From: Agarophyton chilense
Lineage: Eukaryota > Rhodophyta > Florideophyceae > Gracilariales > Gracilariaceae
Direction of reading: 5' to 3'
Assembly (NCBI GenBank): GCA_030374765.1
Contig: JARGXX010000090.1
Coordinates: 248,001-312,000, forward strand
Length of the DNA: 64,000 nt
Under the pieces are notes generated by a model. The model was not told the origin of the DNA, ran no database searches, and worked only from the letters and a program-made list of their open reading frames with translations. The number at the start of each line of letters is the position of its first letter. The stretch's first letter is position 1. Of the stretch, positions 1-12,347 are shown piece after piece. A program made the translations under genes and the position numbers.

Positions 1-2049
1 CGCTTTACGCTAACAAGATTCTCACCCCCCTGCAAGTCTGTTTTTCAACCCCGATACGTCACTACAACCATCTTCGCAACTTAAGAGAACCCATTCCCAC
101 GCCCCCCTGTGTGCTTGCGGATAGGTTATTCACTGCTTCGCCCGTACCACATCCGTAGCATCCCGTCCTTGAAACCCACAAAATATGGGCTGAACCTGTT
201 CACCAGCCTTGGAAGAGGCCATGGCTCACGCCCAACTGGCAGATCGCCGATGAGCGTGGGGCTGCATGGCGCCACTGCCGTTTCTCGTAGATTTTTGCCA
301 AGCACGGATCGACTGGGCTGCCTGTCGCGTGTTGGAAGCTCTACCACCTCCAGCTTGCCGAAACCACCCCACATCACCGCCCCGTTGCAAGAAACAGCAG
401 AGGCAGCCTCGTTATCAACTCACGTGGTGTATTCTAGTAGGAGTGGTTGGAAACGGTTCATAACGGCTGGCATTACCTTGCGTGCATCGCTGCGTTGCGG
501 TCTTATAGTTAGGTTGGCTGCAAACCTGGTTTGGAAACACCATCTTCGCTACAGAAACGAGAAGCGTGCTGGAACGGCGTGCCGCACTCATGTTTGGAGC
601 TGCGCGGACACTGTTCTGTAACCTTGCTAGAGAAAGAGGTGTTGGGTTTCTTTTGCGGTCTGCGGCATTCCATCAGAAAGGCAGGGTTCCAAGTCCACTT
701 CGACGTCTTCTTCCAAGCGCATATATCCACAGTTTCATCTGCATGAGCCGCAAAGGCAGGGCCAGACCAGTGACCAACTTGCTCCTCTTCGTTGCATTCT
801 CAAGTGCCTCAAACGCCGTCATGTCACAGCAGAGGTCTACATCTTTCGAGTGTTGTGGGTTCTACTGCATTTCACTTTGCGACTTGTAGTTTCTCAGACT
901 GAATTCGAAACACTGGTGGAGTTCTTCTTCGGTGACTCCCATCGAGTTTGCCCCTTCTTCGAAGCCAGCGCCCCTCCTGGTTTACCCCCTCGGTGAAAAT
1001 CGCGATCGTTTTTCATAACCGTGGTCCCCACAGAGCTTGTTCCGGTGCACTTGTGGCAGGGGATCATCAAATTCTGCAGGCGTAGGTTCGTGCGTTGGAG
1101 CAAGAGAGCATAGCACTCGAAATCAACACGAAGCACTTCTAAGAACGTTCATTTGTCTTTCGCGATCATGAAGTTCAAGGGGTCGGAGTGATGACATGGG
1201 CGATGAACGACATATGAGGGATTGTACAACTTTGAAAACAGATTAAACTTTGAAACCACTGAGAACTTCTTTTCAAGCTGCACCGGGAGTGGTTTTCCGT
1301 CGAAAGAGCATTTACGTTCATGAGCGGAACTAAAATTGACAATAAGAAACGGAAAGAAGACTCGACGGCAATCCCAAGCACTATTCGGGGGCCTCACAAG
1401 AACAGGCCAGAGTTTCTACGGGCGTTTGTAACATTTCGAACCGCAACTGGCTTTCAGGCGATGGCGCGCCAGCAACAACTTGCGTTATGACGAAGTCTCC
1501 TTTTGTATCGACGAGGTGGCGCAGCTGTGGCAATCCGGCCACCAGATGTTGCACGACGACCCAATCCTGTGATTACTGCTGACGGCGCTCATGGCCTTGG
1601 CGGTGTCACCATACCCTTCTTCTGGCGTTGTGGCTGCATCGGCGTCGTACTCGTGACCGAAGCGGGGGCATGATGGGCGACCGGCGAGGTCAATGCTCAC
1701 AACAGCTCTGCAAATCGCTCAATTGAATGCGGAACACCTCGCTTCGAATAAAAATCTGTACAGGTACCCGTAGTCGCGCCCATTGTTTTCTGCCACAGCC
1801 TCCACTTCCTTCTTCTGCCCACCATCCACAGAGCTCTATTTGCCCTCAGTTCCATTAGCTCATGAGATGAGGAATATACTGAATCAAAGAAAGAAAACAA
1901 AAACTGAAATAAACCAAAGCCTAGCGTGATAATATAACTCAAAGGCCATACACTACGAGAGGTTGACTGAGTAACGCGGAATGTGTAGCGAAGTAGTGAT
2001 TTAAATAAGGTTACAAGACGGAAAACGTATTTGAGCTTCAGAATATGGT
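1..2049. other. stretch without a recognisable gene
   Basis: Only short overlapping reading frames on both strands are seen, the longest being 170 codons at 109-621 (GTG start). None shows a recognisable domain, and competing frames of similar length lie opposite. No tRNA, rRNA or transposon protein signature was seen. It may be diverged transposon or intergenic DNA. Confidence 0.5.
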
Positions 2050-2137
2050 AAGCAATAAATAAATGTCCAGTGTCAGAATATTCATTCAAAGGAAAGCAAT
2101 AAATAAATGTCCAGTGTCAGAATATTCATTCAAAGGA
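2050..2137. repeat. 44-bp unit in exact tandem duplication
   Basis: The unit beginning AAGCAATAAATAAATGTCC occurs at 2050-2093 and again, identical base for base, at 2094-2137. The first four bases of a third copy follow. An identical adjacent copy implies a recent slippage or unequal-exchange event in AT-rich noncoding DNA. Confidence 0.95.
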
Positions 2138-3933
2138 AAGCTTTCGATTAGTTTGTGAGAGAGCTACGAAAGAAAAGTTAGAACGAATTTTGGTACCGTG
2201 GAGCAAAATGCCCAGATATACTTGGTCCTAACAGAATTTATGTATTTAAATGAAAATCTGAGGTAGAAAAACGAATACCATTAGCCAGCAGGACATGTTT
2301 TGGTGCCTTTGTAGAAAAAGATTTTACAAGAAAAATGATACCTGTACAAACCGGGAAGTGTACTGTTCATATTCATCCAACAAACAATGACACAATACCT
2401 GGAAACACAGAATGTAGAGTTGAAGACTAACATCAACTCAGAGCAAAGAACCCGTAGACAGAACCAACTGAGGTGAAAGTAAAAGATTGATTTGGTGAAG
2501 AACGGAATCCCTCGGAGCAGGGCGTACTGAAGAGGACGTCACTCACTGGAGACATAAAAGAGATAAATAGCCTAACAGTATCTCTATCCCTGATCTGAAG
2601 GATCAGCAGAAAAAGGAAATAGGAGTTCAGAGAACCAGATTCGCATGCAACATGTATTCCAGAAAGTTCATGAATCCAATACCCACCTTTCGGAAGCATT
2701 CATCAAAACCGCTTCGATACATAACGGTGGTTCATCGAACGCAGATGAAAGCCAATGCTCATAATTCGAACTCTAGTGACAACCTGAACCGGAAATCAAC
2801 GGGAAGTTCGCGTGAAGGATCATGGAGATTGTTAAACGAGAGGAGACTAACAGACACAGAATCTTGAAGAAAGTCGTACGAGAATGGTATTCCTTGCACC
2901 AGACACTTCCACTGAAGAAATTTTAGCAGAGATTGAAGCAGCCCAGAATGAAATTTTTTCAAAAGCTGTTGAGGTAGACTTTTAGGTCTTTGTTCCGTGT
3001 ACAGCCTTCAGATGCTTGGAAAAAGATACCAAAGACTGTAGGGAATGAAGATGTATCTGTATACCATCACACGGAAAGAAACTAAGTAGTTTCGAAAAGG
3101 AGGTGTTCAAAACAAATGCATCAATATCAACGTTGGATATGCATAGTTGGACTTGCAAAGTGCTCAACGCTTCGGCGTCGCAACGAGATCGTTAAATCAT
3201 GATAGTTGTGGCGGAGATGGATTCCAAATCACACTGAGTTCACAATTTCAATGGTACAAGAACAATATAGCACAGATGTGAAGCTCCACAAGATGAAAGT
3301 TAGATCTCAGTCAACAGACCGTAATGTAGAAAGATGTACCTTGATACTTGAAAGCTCATTCAAACAATCGGTTGAGGGGCAGCCCAAGGATATGGGGGTG
3401 CAGCAGTACGATTCTCTGCGCCTCCACAGAGAAGGTAGAGCAGCAGTCTGTGAGAAGTGAGAGAATGGAGCAGCTCGTGGCGTACACGCCCGTGTAGGAA
3501 ATCGTAGAAGCTCAACTTCTTGGTTCGTGTTTCCATTGAGGCGCGAGAGAGTTTTGGATAGGAATTCAAACTAATTTCCAGGTTTCAAAAGAAAGTGCAT
3601 CCCGCAAAAGCTGTATATAACATCGGTGTAACCAAGTCCTTGGAGAAGATGAATATGTGACAGAGAACTTTGTGTTGTTGGTTTCGTAAGATTAGGATAA
3701 TAAGAATTCTGTAGTGCATGAACAAAGTAGATTCGTTTCTCGTTTCTCTTGTTCTTGTTCACGATCTGTTCTATGACCGATATCTGGTTCGACAACACGG
3801 GTACTCGCTCTATCGAAAGTCCACGGAACACTTGTCCTTCGCTTTGACAACCTGTTGCAAATATCTGTCCTTGCTCACCCTTTTTCAATTTCTTTTTTGC
3901 CCATTGAATCAGGCAAATTAGATTGTTCTCCCC
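2138..3933. other. stretch without a recognisable gene
   Basis: AT-rich DNA with short frames on both strands, none above 105 codons (3571-3888 minus) and none recognised. The sequence could be remains of an old insertion, but I see no repeat ends or conserved motif. Confidence 0.4.
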
Positions 3934-4557
3934 TTAAAACGCATGCTCAAAGAAGAGAAAAATTTCCCCGTAGTACACAAAGACCTCTTTTCCCTCGGAT
4001 CCCTGAAGGTGTGCGGCACAAAAGCAAGCAGATCTAGGGTTCTCATGCAACTGACGCATAATACTGCAGCTGTATCTAGTGACACACTGGTCATTAGCTT
4101 TTTCATCAAGAAGTCGTGCCCATGCTTTAACACCTTCTTGTCTCTCAATCTCCAAAGTATTTGTGGCTCTGGATGCTGCAGAGTCCCCCAAAACTTTTCC
4201 ACTTCTTTCATAGTAGCTCAGTAATAGCCTTCGGATGTTATGATTGATAGCTTTTGAAATGGAAGAATACTTGTAATACTTCTGAGGGTGACAGAGTATA
4301 AATCCTTCGACTTGGGGAGCTGAACTTCTTCGAATAGGACTCTGTCTTTGACTTATATTAGCTTCATGTAGAGAAAGTTCAAGTCCATACCTATGACAAT
4401 AAAGTTTCACCGCCTCCTTAAGCTTCACGTTCTCGACGACAGACGCAGAAAACCTGTACGTAGAGTTAGGCGAAGCCATTCTCGCCTTTGGGCGTAAAAG
4501 CTCCGCCCCGTCGGCCCCGACGACACCGTCGTCGTCAACATTTTCCAACTCGGGCAC
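3934..4557 (-). other. unrecognised 207-codon ORF overlapping the start of element A
   Basis: An open frame of 207 codons runs on the minus strand. Its first ~40 codons (about 4440-4557) lie opposite sequence that reads on the plus strand as Gag of retroelement A, so that end is probably spurious. The remaining ~165 codons contain a tyrosine-rich stretch (YKYSSI) and a basic helix-like segment but no domain I recognise. It could be the end of a host or transposon ORF cut off by the edge of element A at about 4.41 kb, or chance. There is no signal peptide or membrane segment. Confidence 0.25.
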
Positions 4558-4936
4558 TTACCGTACGGCACAAGCTATGACCCCAGGTACCTTTCAGACG
4601 CCTTCGGTTGGTACAGGGCCTTCCGGACAATTCATGAACCCTCCGTGCCGGATTTGTCTCTCGCGGGAACCAAACTGCTGTCAAATGGTACCTCCGGACG
4701 TCCGGGAAGCCTTACTTGCCGCACGGGAGAAAAATTTCCAACTCCGTCGTGAAGAGGGACACTACAACCGTGACGGTCCTAATGGCTCCGCTCGGGTTTC
4801 TACTGGCGTACGCTCAGGCACTCCCGCAGGGGCTACCCCATCCCGCGCTAGCTCACTCCGAACAGGTATAGTCATGAAGACCGAACCCCTAGCTCAGCCC
4901 GTTACGGAACAGGAAAACGCCGAGGAGCGCGTGTAG
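4408..4936 (+). pseudogene. gag: element A Gag, C-terminal part
   Basis: This is the nucleocapsid end of a Gag protein. The frame is open from 4408, and an ATG lies at 4577, but the reading before it matches the same region of element C Gag in pattern (acidic, then aromatic, then a glycine-lysine turn). It is therefore an internal fragment, not a full gene. After a Ser/Thr/Pro-rich linker comes a short cysteine motif (CRIC, then CC) followed by VPPDVREALLAARE, the position held by the zinc knuckle in elements B and C. The capsid region is missing. Frame relation: the protease downstream is in the -1 frame. Confidence 0.75.
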
Positions 4937-6221
4937 AGGCGCACGACTCTCCTAGGCCGGAAAGCCTCACCGAGGCGGACTACACGAGTACGACCTCCGA
5001 CCTGGTGGAGCAATACCCTGTGGACGCTTTGGATGAAATCGATCCGGCCGCGCCAGTATTGTTGTTAAACAGTTTTAACTATAAAGCGGATTTCTCCGTC
5101 GGCTTCTCCTGATCGGTAATGTTTCCACTTACAGGTGTACTGGACACTGGCGCGGGCCCGAACCTCATCCATGAGCGGCACCTTCCTCCCCACTGGCGAG
5201 GACACTTGCAACCCCGGTCGGTAGATAACATTACGGATGCGTCTCGCAACCGAATGGACATATTGGGGGTTGTACCCCTCCTTGTCCAGCTTGGCGCGTT
5301 GACTGTCCGGGTTCAGTTTATGGTGGCCAGCAATCTGGCTGCCAGCTGCATACTCGGCACGTCTTTCAAAGACAAGTACGTTTTGGTGATACTACCTCCG
5401 AAACGAATTGTTGTACTACGCTACTCGCTCCCTGTGGCGATTCAATCCGCGTCCGGGCAAAGCCCAACACCGTCCGGGCAACCCATGCTACCTGCCCCAA
5501 CTACCGTTCGGGAGACTCCGTCGAACAAGATTCGTGTTGCCCGTCCGGTTTCTATACCGCCAATGTCGGAATCTCATGTACTGGTAACCTTCCGGGCCCC
5601 TGGCCTCATGTTTATCCAAGAACATCACCGCTCGGCCCATAAAGAGGAATTAACCCTCTTGGGTAACGGGGTAATAAAAATCCAACCGGACGTGGCCTTT
5701 TACGTTCAGATGGCTAACTTTTCCGACCGCCCGGTACGCCTTCACAAAGGCAAAATCATCGGCCTGGCGTTACCTTCCCCCGTCGCATTAATAACACCTG
5801 ACTTTCCGTCTCGGAGCGACGAAACTAAGGAGGGGGGCCCCAATGACGCATCTCTTTCCGTTTCGGATGTGTCGAAGCCCACCGGACAGAAGCCAACGCC
5901 TGATGCAGAGGACGACTGGATCGCAAAAGGTCCAGTTGTCTCCCGAATTCGAGTCCGAACGGGAAAGGTTCATCGAGCTTCTCAAACCGTTTCGGGACAT
6001 GTAGAACGGCCATCTAGGCCGTATCGCGGTAGCAAAGCACAGGATCCAATTGGAACCTGGTACGAAGCCGATCTACCAGATGCCATACCGTGAGGGTCCG
6101 GTGCGTCGCGAAATGGAACGTAAGGAGGTCACCAAGTAGTTGGAGCTTGGCGAAATTGAGCCTTCCTCGGCCGAATAGGCGAATCCGGTCGTCTTCGCTC
6201 AGAAGAAAGACGGGAGTCTAC
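4937..6221 (+). pseudogene. pol: element A protease and start of reverse transcriptase
   Basis: A retropepsin-type aspartic protease is shown by the catalytic motif LDTGAGPN at about 5146-5169, followed by the usual hydrophobic flap and an ILGTSF motif. The ORF with ATG at 5119 runs to 6093. The same frame continues upstream from about 4938, with one TGA shortly before the ATG. After 6093 the match moves to another frame and reads the reverse-transcriptase N-terminus (MPYREGPVRREMERKEV) with TAG codons. One of these stands where relatives have the Trp of the SEWA motif. The frame ends at KKDGSL, where element B is inserted. Confidence 0.85.
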
Positions 6222-6937
6222 TATAGTATTCTACTATGCCGGGGAATCTGATAGGTTGGATTTTCGCGAAGTCGCGGTTGGAACTCATGAGTGAGTGTTG
6301 TCATCAGCATTGTGATATGAAGTGGCATCCCGCATAGGATGCCTAGAGGCAGAATGTCTTAGTGGATCACGTGGAGTCATGGGTCAGGTGGCTTACCACG
6401 GCGCGCGCATAGTTGCGACCCTTCCTAGGGGAATGCCATATTGGCCACGGCGCATGTAGTGGCGATCCACGTGGAGGGCTTTACTACACTTTGTAGCTAG
6501 ACGTCCATTAGGGACCATACCCATACAGTGGCTTGGCTGAGTGGCTGACTACTGGGTATTATTTATATATTTATTTGGGCACTCACCCTGGTACACAGTA
6601 TATAGTGTACCAGAGGTGAGCGCCGACTCCAAATAAAGGAGACAACATGGGCATCATGACCATTCTGTTCCTCGCTTAGGATTCCTTAACCGGAGATCCA
6701 AACGAGCTTTAATAGATAGTCAGCCCCCAACCACTTCACGAGCCGTCTCGTACCTACGTTCCACCAACGTTTTACAGTTGCACTGTTCACCCTCGCTGGC
6801 GAGTAGTGGCCTTACACCCCACTTCCAGCTCGCTGGTGTTGTAGCTCTACCACCCCTTTTCCTTCGCCGCAAGCGACCCATTGGCAGTCCGAACGCTGTC
6901 GCAAGTGTCTGCTCTCTCCGTTAGAGCGGATACTACA
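6222..6937 (+). repeat. element B 5' LTR (716 bp)
   Basis: Direct repeat of 15379-16094 with identical length and, by eye, about two dozen substitutions. The ends form the inverted pair TGTAGTA/TACTACA, although the first dinucleotide here is TA instead of TG. A TATTTATATATTTA stretch near 6560 and an AATAAA at about 6632 are candidate promoter and poly(A) signals. Confidence 0.97.
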
Positions 6938-6939
6938 AG

Positions 6940-6955
6940 TGGTCTCCCGACTCAG
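6940..6955 (+). other. element B primer-binding site
   Basis: TGGTCTCCCGACTC starts two bases after the 5' LTR, as expected for a tRNA primer-binding site complementary to a tRNA ending in CCA. The tRNA species was not identified from the sequence alone. Confidence 0.75.
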
Positions 6956-7151
6956 AACCACTGTGGTCAGCTGCACTGAACAATTTGCTCCTGGAACGTG
7001 GAATCGATATCGATACTTGGAAAAAGTGGAATCACTACAGTTATTGTTATCGAACCACCTCCGGCAATTGCAGAATTCATCGTGGTTGAACACGTGGTCG
7101 AGAAGTCGAAGACACCATTTGGTTCGCACCTGGACTCAGGTTTGGTCTAGG

Positions 7152-9305
7152 ATGCCGAAGACCCGAAGCCAGTTGAGTACTAGTCGCCCCAGTCCTGCGG
7201 GACCACCCTCTAAACCGAGGCTCGCCTCATCTGTTGAAGCCGGAGAGCGGCTGTATCGTCAAGCGATGTCGCGCTCACGCTCGGTGAATGATGAACGAGA
7301 TCTCTCGGATGTACCGGCCCCTGTGGCAGCGGCAGACACGCCCAGCACAGAAGCCGTAGTTGACCCTGAGGTCGTCGGACCTCAAGACGAGGATAATTTG
7401 CGCGGGGAAGTGCGTCGTCTCAAGTCTGAGTCAAGCGCTTCGCGTGTGTGCATGGTTGCGTTGGAATCGCAGATCGCTGCTCTTCTCGCTGATGTCGAAC
7501 AACTACGCAGTGCGCATCAAGCACTCGTTCGTCAAGACGATGGGAAGCAGGTCTCTGCATCAGTGAAAACACTACGTGAAGATTTGAACCATCTACTGGA
7601 GAGGTACGGGAATACGCCCGATGCGCTACCCGGCTTAACCGTGGATGTAGAGGAAGTCCTCACTCGATGTAACCGTCGTTTAGAACGCCTGGAGGCCGCA
7701 GTTCATGCGCAGACTGCTGCTAAACCAGTCGTGCTGGAAGAGGAAGGAGCTCCTTTGAAGGAAGCTCGTTCGAAGAAGTCGAAATCACGACGTAAGAAGC
7801 GGAGGGCGGCATGTGATTCGAGTGATGAATCGTCAAGTACGGAGGGTTTCAGTTCCAGTACGGATGATTCTGATGATTCAGAGACGTCAGATGGCGACGA
7901 CAGTGATGATGGTCATCGAAGGTACCGATCTCGGAAGAAGAACACGTCTTCGTGGTGAATGAGAAAAAAAGGCTCACCTTACAGAGGATTGAAGGTGCTC
8001 CCGTGCACGAATCCGCTTTATCGGAAGGTTCTGAATTACAGGTACTACCGTCTTAAGGTGAAGAGCAAGAAGCGCTCAGGACGCGAAACCGCGAAGGTGA
8101 AGGATCACATCAAACGATTGAAGATCGGCCTTAATGATTTAACATTTGATGGGAAAACCCCCATTCTCGTTATCGAGTTTCTCACTCGATTCGTTGCCGA
8201 AGCAGACACTCTAGAGATGAGTGAACCACAGGCATTTGTATCTTTACCACACTTCCTGAAGGGTTTTGCTTTAGAGCAATATCGTTCCGTATGCGGATCA
8301 TTGAAAGCCGATGAAGGCGGCGTTGCCTCATGGCCAGAGGCGGTGCAGTATTTGCTGCGCAGTTACGCGACATCAAACGCGATACGTCACGCGATCCTGG
8401 ACCTAAGGGATGTGACCCAAAAGCCTGAGGAGGGCGAAGCTGAGTACAGCTCAAGGCTTGACAAAGCTTCAGTCCGCTGTGGAAACGTCCACTAGACAGA
8501 GGACAAGATTACCTTTTATATCGACGGGCTGGACCCGAGCATCAAGTCGTTGGTAGCTGGACATCGAGAGAAGCATGGAAGAGTCTCCTTTTTGGAGTTA
8601 GTTCAGTTTGCCAAAGCTGAAGGAGACGCGGCCAGAGCGCGTGGTAGCCCCCGTCGTTCAGTGGCTTTTGGAACCTCAGTGGGTAAGGAGAAGATCTCCG
8701 CCAGAGTTAATAATCGCAGAAAACTGCTACATCTGGAATCTCCAGTGCACTCACGTGATTCGTCGTTGGCACCCAAAGGGAGTGACTCGCATGAGGAGGC
8801 GGTCCATTTAATGGAATATACGGACTCTTCTGTACCTACAGTGGATCTCACACACTCGGAGTCTCAGAACGAGGAAGCCCTAATGGCTATGGAGGGCCGT
8901 CGCCCTATGTACCGCCCCTACACGGTGCCTTCACAAGGAGGTTTTAAGAACGGGAAACCCGGATGGGTGGATACTCGCACGGCATACCGTTCACAACCTT
9001 TGTTGACCAACCGTCGTGACGGTTTGAAATGTCATTCATGTTATGGAAAACACCATTTGAGTGCAGAATGAATGCTTCCTGCAAAGGATCTGAGTCGTAT
9101 CATGAAGAATTATGAAGCACTCTCAGAAGAGGAAAGGAGCCGCGTACCGGCGGGCATGTATTGGAAAGCCAAAAGTTGGTTTTCTCAGACATCAATGCGC
9201 CGGACGGACAAGCCGGTTGCTCAGAATGCTGAAGTGTTACAACCCGGAACCCCGGTAGGAAGAGGCGCCTTTGAGGCGAATAAGCCAGTGCAACCGGAAA
9301 ACTAA
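7152..9305 (+). pseudogene. gag: element B Gag, interrupted by three internal stops
   Basis: Gag packages the element RNA. The start chosen is ATG 7152, because the frame upstream only has a GTG inside the primer-binding site. An N-terminal coiled-coil-like, acid/Ser-rich part with a Lys/Arg-rich patch runs to a TGA at 7956. The capsid region follows (motifs LTFDGKTP and FLTRFVAEAD) to a TAG at 8493. The nucleocapsid contains CHSCYGKHHLSAE, a C-x2-C-x4-H-x4 knuckle whose last Cys position is the TGA at 9069. All pieces share one frame and the frame finally closes at 9305. The capsid resembles that of element C, which places both in one lineage. Confidence 0.85.
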
Positions 9306-9602
9306 GTGAGGGAGCCCCTAGGGGGTCGGCACTAGTCGATCCCGTAGTGCTGACCAGGGAGAGCTCGCCTCCCTGCTTCTGCGCTTGGAAGCCCAAGATT
9401 CTCTTGAGGCCTCCCAAATTTCCGCCGTACGGAATCAATCCGCCGGACGGAAAGCGAGTACAGTTTGACTGTGAGTTACATCGTACTTGGAGACGTTATA
9501 CTTGTCCGTCAAAACGGGAAAGTTACCTCATGGTAGTGTCTAAAAAGAAACTATAAGGTCTATGCCGACATTGGCTATGACAGGAATCTGTTATCTCGTC
9601 GA

Positions 9603-12347
9603 TTGACTATCCTGGACACAGGTGCTGGTACGAACTTTATACTGGAATCGGAGCTCTCTCCTGCTGACTTAGAACGTATTCGATACGGTCCTTTACCGGA
9701 CATCCGGGATGCCAACAAAAATGTTGTGCAGACACTGGGAACAGTTCGACTCGTGGTGCGTTTGGGACGCTTTGTAGTCCTAGCCGACTTCATCTTCTGT
9801 AAGACGTTAGCTGCACCAGTGGTACTGGGATGTGATTATTGCGACAAGTTTGTCGAAGCCATTTGCCCGCGAAAAAAACTAGTGGAACTAGATGATGGAT
9901 CAATGGTACCAATTGTTCGCAAGACAATGCGTGGTTTCTCTGAAGCACCTCCACTTCCATCATCTATGGAATACGGAAAATCCCGAGGACGTGTCTCGCC
10001 GAGGATTCGAGTAGCGAAGAGTGCCATGCTGAAGGCGCAAACCCAAACTTGGGGTCAAGTAAGAACAGAACGACACGGACTCGTGGTAATTCAACCGAAT
10101 ACTCGGATGTACGAATCCCGTGGATTGCTAGTCGCTAACGGCATTGTTCAGGCTGATCCTGGTAGCCCTTTTTGGATACTAGTGAGTACCTTCACCGATA
10201 AAGATTATCAGATACCGAAGAATCAGGTTGTTGCAACAGCTTTGCCTCATCCCACAGTGGTGGCCCCTACTCATATTTCTACTGCAAAAGTATTGGGATT
10301 AACCCATGTCGGTGACACAGACGAAGAACTGCTAACTCCGTCTGGAGATCAATTTCAAACGGCAAAGGATCCAGAGAGCCTGGTCGATGAGCTAGACTTA
10401 GCACATGTGTCGGAACACTACAGAACGAAGATCAGGTCTATGCTGAAGAAGTATACATCCATGTGGAGTGGAAAACTAGGAGAGATCTCCGCTACGGAAC
10501 ACCACATTGATTTGGTCCCAGGGTCAGGACCCATCTCCCAATCACCCTACAGAGCGGGACCGCGAACTCGCCAAATCGAAGAGGAGAATGTCAGCAAAAT
10601 GCTGGAAGAAGGAGTAATCGAAGCAGCTCAATCTGCTTGGGCCTCACCAGTGGTGCTGGTTCCAAAACCTGATGGTTCTATACGATTCTGTATCGATTAT
10701 CGAAAACTGAACGCAGTTAAAGTTCGAGATACATACCCGTTGCCTCCGATGGAAGATTGTATTGACAGCTTAGGAGAAGCAAACGTGTTCACCACGTTGG
10801 ACGCCAACTCCGGCTATTGGCAGGTGCCTGTAGCGGAAGAAGACCAAGATAAAACCGCATTTGCGTGTCACGCCGGTCTCTACCGTTTTAAAAGGATGCC
10901 CTTTGGCTTAACTAATGCACCGGCTACTTTCCAGCGTACTCTGGACATCTTGCTCGCAGGATACAAGTGGAAGACTTGTTTAGTCTATTTGGACGATGTG
11001 ATCATCTTTTTCAAGGATGTGGAAAGCCATTTACGGCATGTCGAGGAGATCCTCAAAGCATTACAGAGCGCAGGTATCACCTTGAAGTTCAAAAAATGCG
11101 AATGGTTCGCTGGCACCGTCCGGTACTTAGAACATGTGATCAAGCCGGGACAGCTAGCCATTCAAGAGGCACAAACAGCGGCTCTCCGCGAAGTACAACC
11201 TCCGTCGACACAGAAGAAATTGCGTTCTTTCCTCGCCTTGTTCAACGTCTACCGACTATTCGTGCCGCGATACTCGCATATAGCGGCACCGCTCAACGCG
11301 AAGCTGCGTAAAGGACAACCAGTACAGCTGGAACAATTCAGACAAGCTGAAGCGGAAGCGTTCGACACGCTGAAGGCAAAGATTATTACAGCCCCAGTCT
11401 TGGCGCTGCCCATCCCCAACCTGCCATACTCAGTGGATACCGACTCTAGCGAGTACAAAGTAGGGTGTGTCCTTTTTCAAACACATCCTGATGGTGAACG
11501 CAAACCCATTGGTTACTGGTCAAGATCGCTGAACGCAGCTGAGAAGAAGTATTCAGTTTCAGAAGAGGAATGCCTTGCAGTCGTTTGGGCTCTAACCATA
11601 TTGCGACCGTATCTCCAAGGAGAACTTTTTACCGTCAACACGGATCATTCGTCTCTACGATGGTTACTGTCCATTACAGACCCGTCTGGTCGTCTCACAC
11701 AATGGCGCTTACGCCTTTCTGAATTCGATTTCGAAGTGAAGTATAAGAAGGGATTGGCCAATGTCCAAGCTGACGCGCTATCGCGACTCAAAACACTGGG
11801 CGAAACCCAAGGCGAAATCGATCAAGAGATACCTTGCTTCTACATGGAGACCCATTCACCATCTTTTGAAGAAGAGGAACAAGAGACCCTTGATGATTAT
11901 TCGGATGCAGAACCGTTCCTTGCATTGGCAGACACTGACCCTTCAGTTCAACTCGAGCGAATCTCGTGCACTGAGCTTCTCAATGAGCAACACGCCGATA
12001 CGTTTTGTGCGTCGATACGCTCTCGTCTTAACGGGGGGGAGGAACACCCCTTTTCACTCGATTCACGAGGAATACTGTTAAGACATGTCGAAAAGAATGA
12101 TCAAATCGTGATTCCACACGTCTTGAAGAGTCGAGTACTCCATCTGGCACACTACAGCAGGTGGTCTGGTCATCTAGGAGGAACGAAGTTGTTCATGACT
12201 CTAAGAAGAGATTTTTACTGGCCTACTTTTACAATGGACTGCCATGCTACAGTGAGGTTGTGTACAACATGTGCGAAGAATCGAGTGAAGCTTTACAGGA
12301 AGCAGAAACCGATGACGTTATTCCAGGCGAAAGCGCCTTTACAATAA
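9603..12347 (+). pseudogene. pol: element B Pol: protease, RT, RNase H, integrase zinc domain
   Basis: This is a 914-codon open frame. The protease motif LDTGAGTNF stands at its start. RT motifs are FCIDYRKLNAV, the central TLDANSGYWQ, PFGLTNAPATFQ and the catalytic YLDD at 10986-10997. RNase H begins at about 11430 (VDTDSSEYKVGCVLF) and includes a TDHSSLRW motif. The integrase zinc domain (HSRWSGHLGG ... CTTCAK) begins at about 12140. The frame ends with a TAA at 12345, just before the integrase catalytic core. It is in the same frame as Gag with no overlap. A stretch with several stops (9306-9602) separates the two, so a Gag-Pol fusion could not be made from this copy. Confidence 0.95.

Noticed and set aside
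3934-4557. 207-codon minus-strand ORF as a confident gene
   Set aside because: Its first ~40 codons are antisense to readable Gag of element A and the rest shows no domain; kept only as a low-confidence feature.
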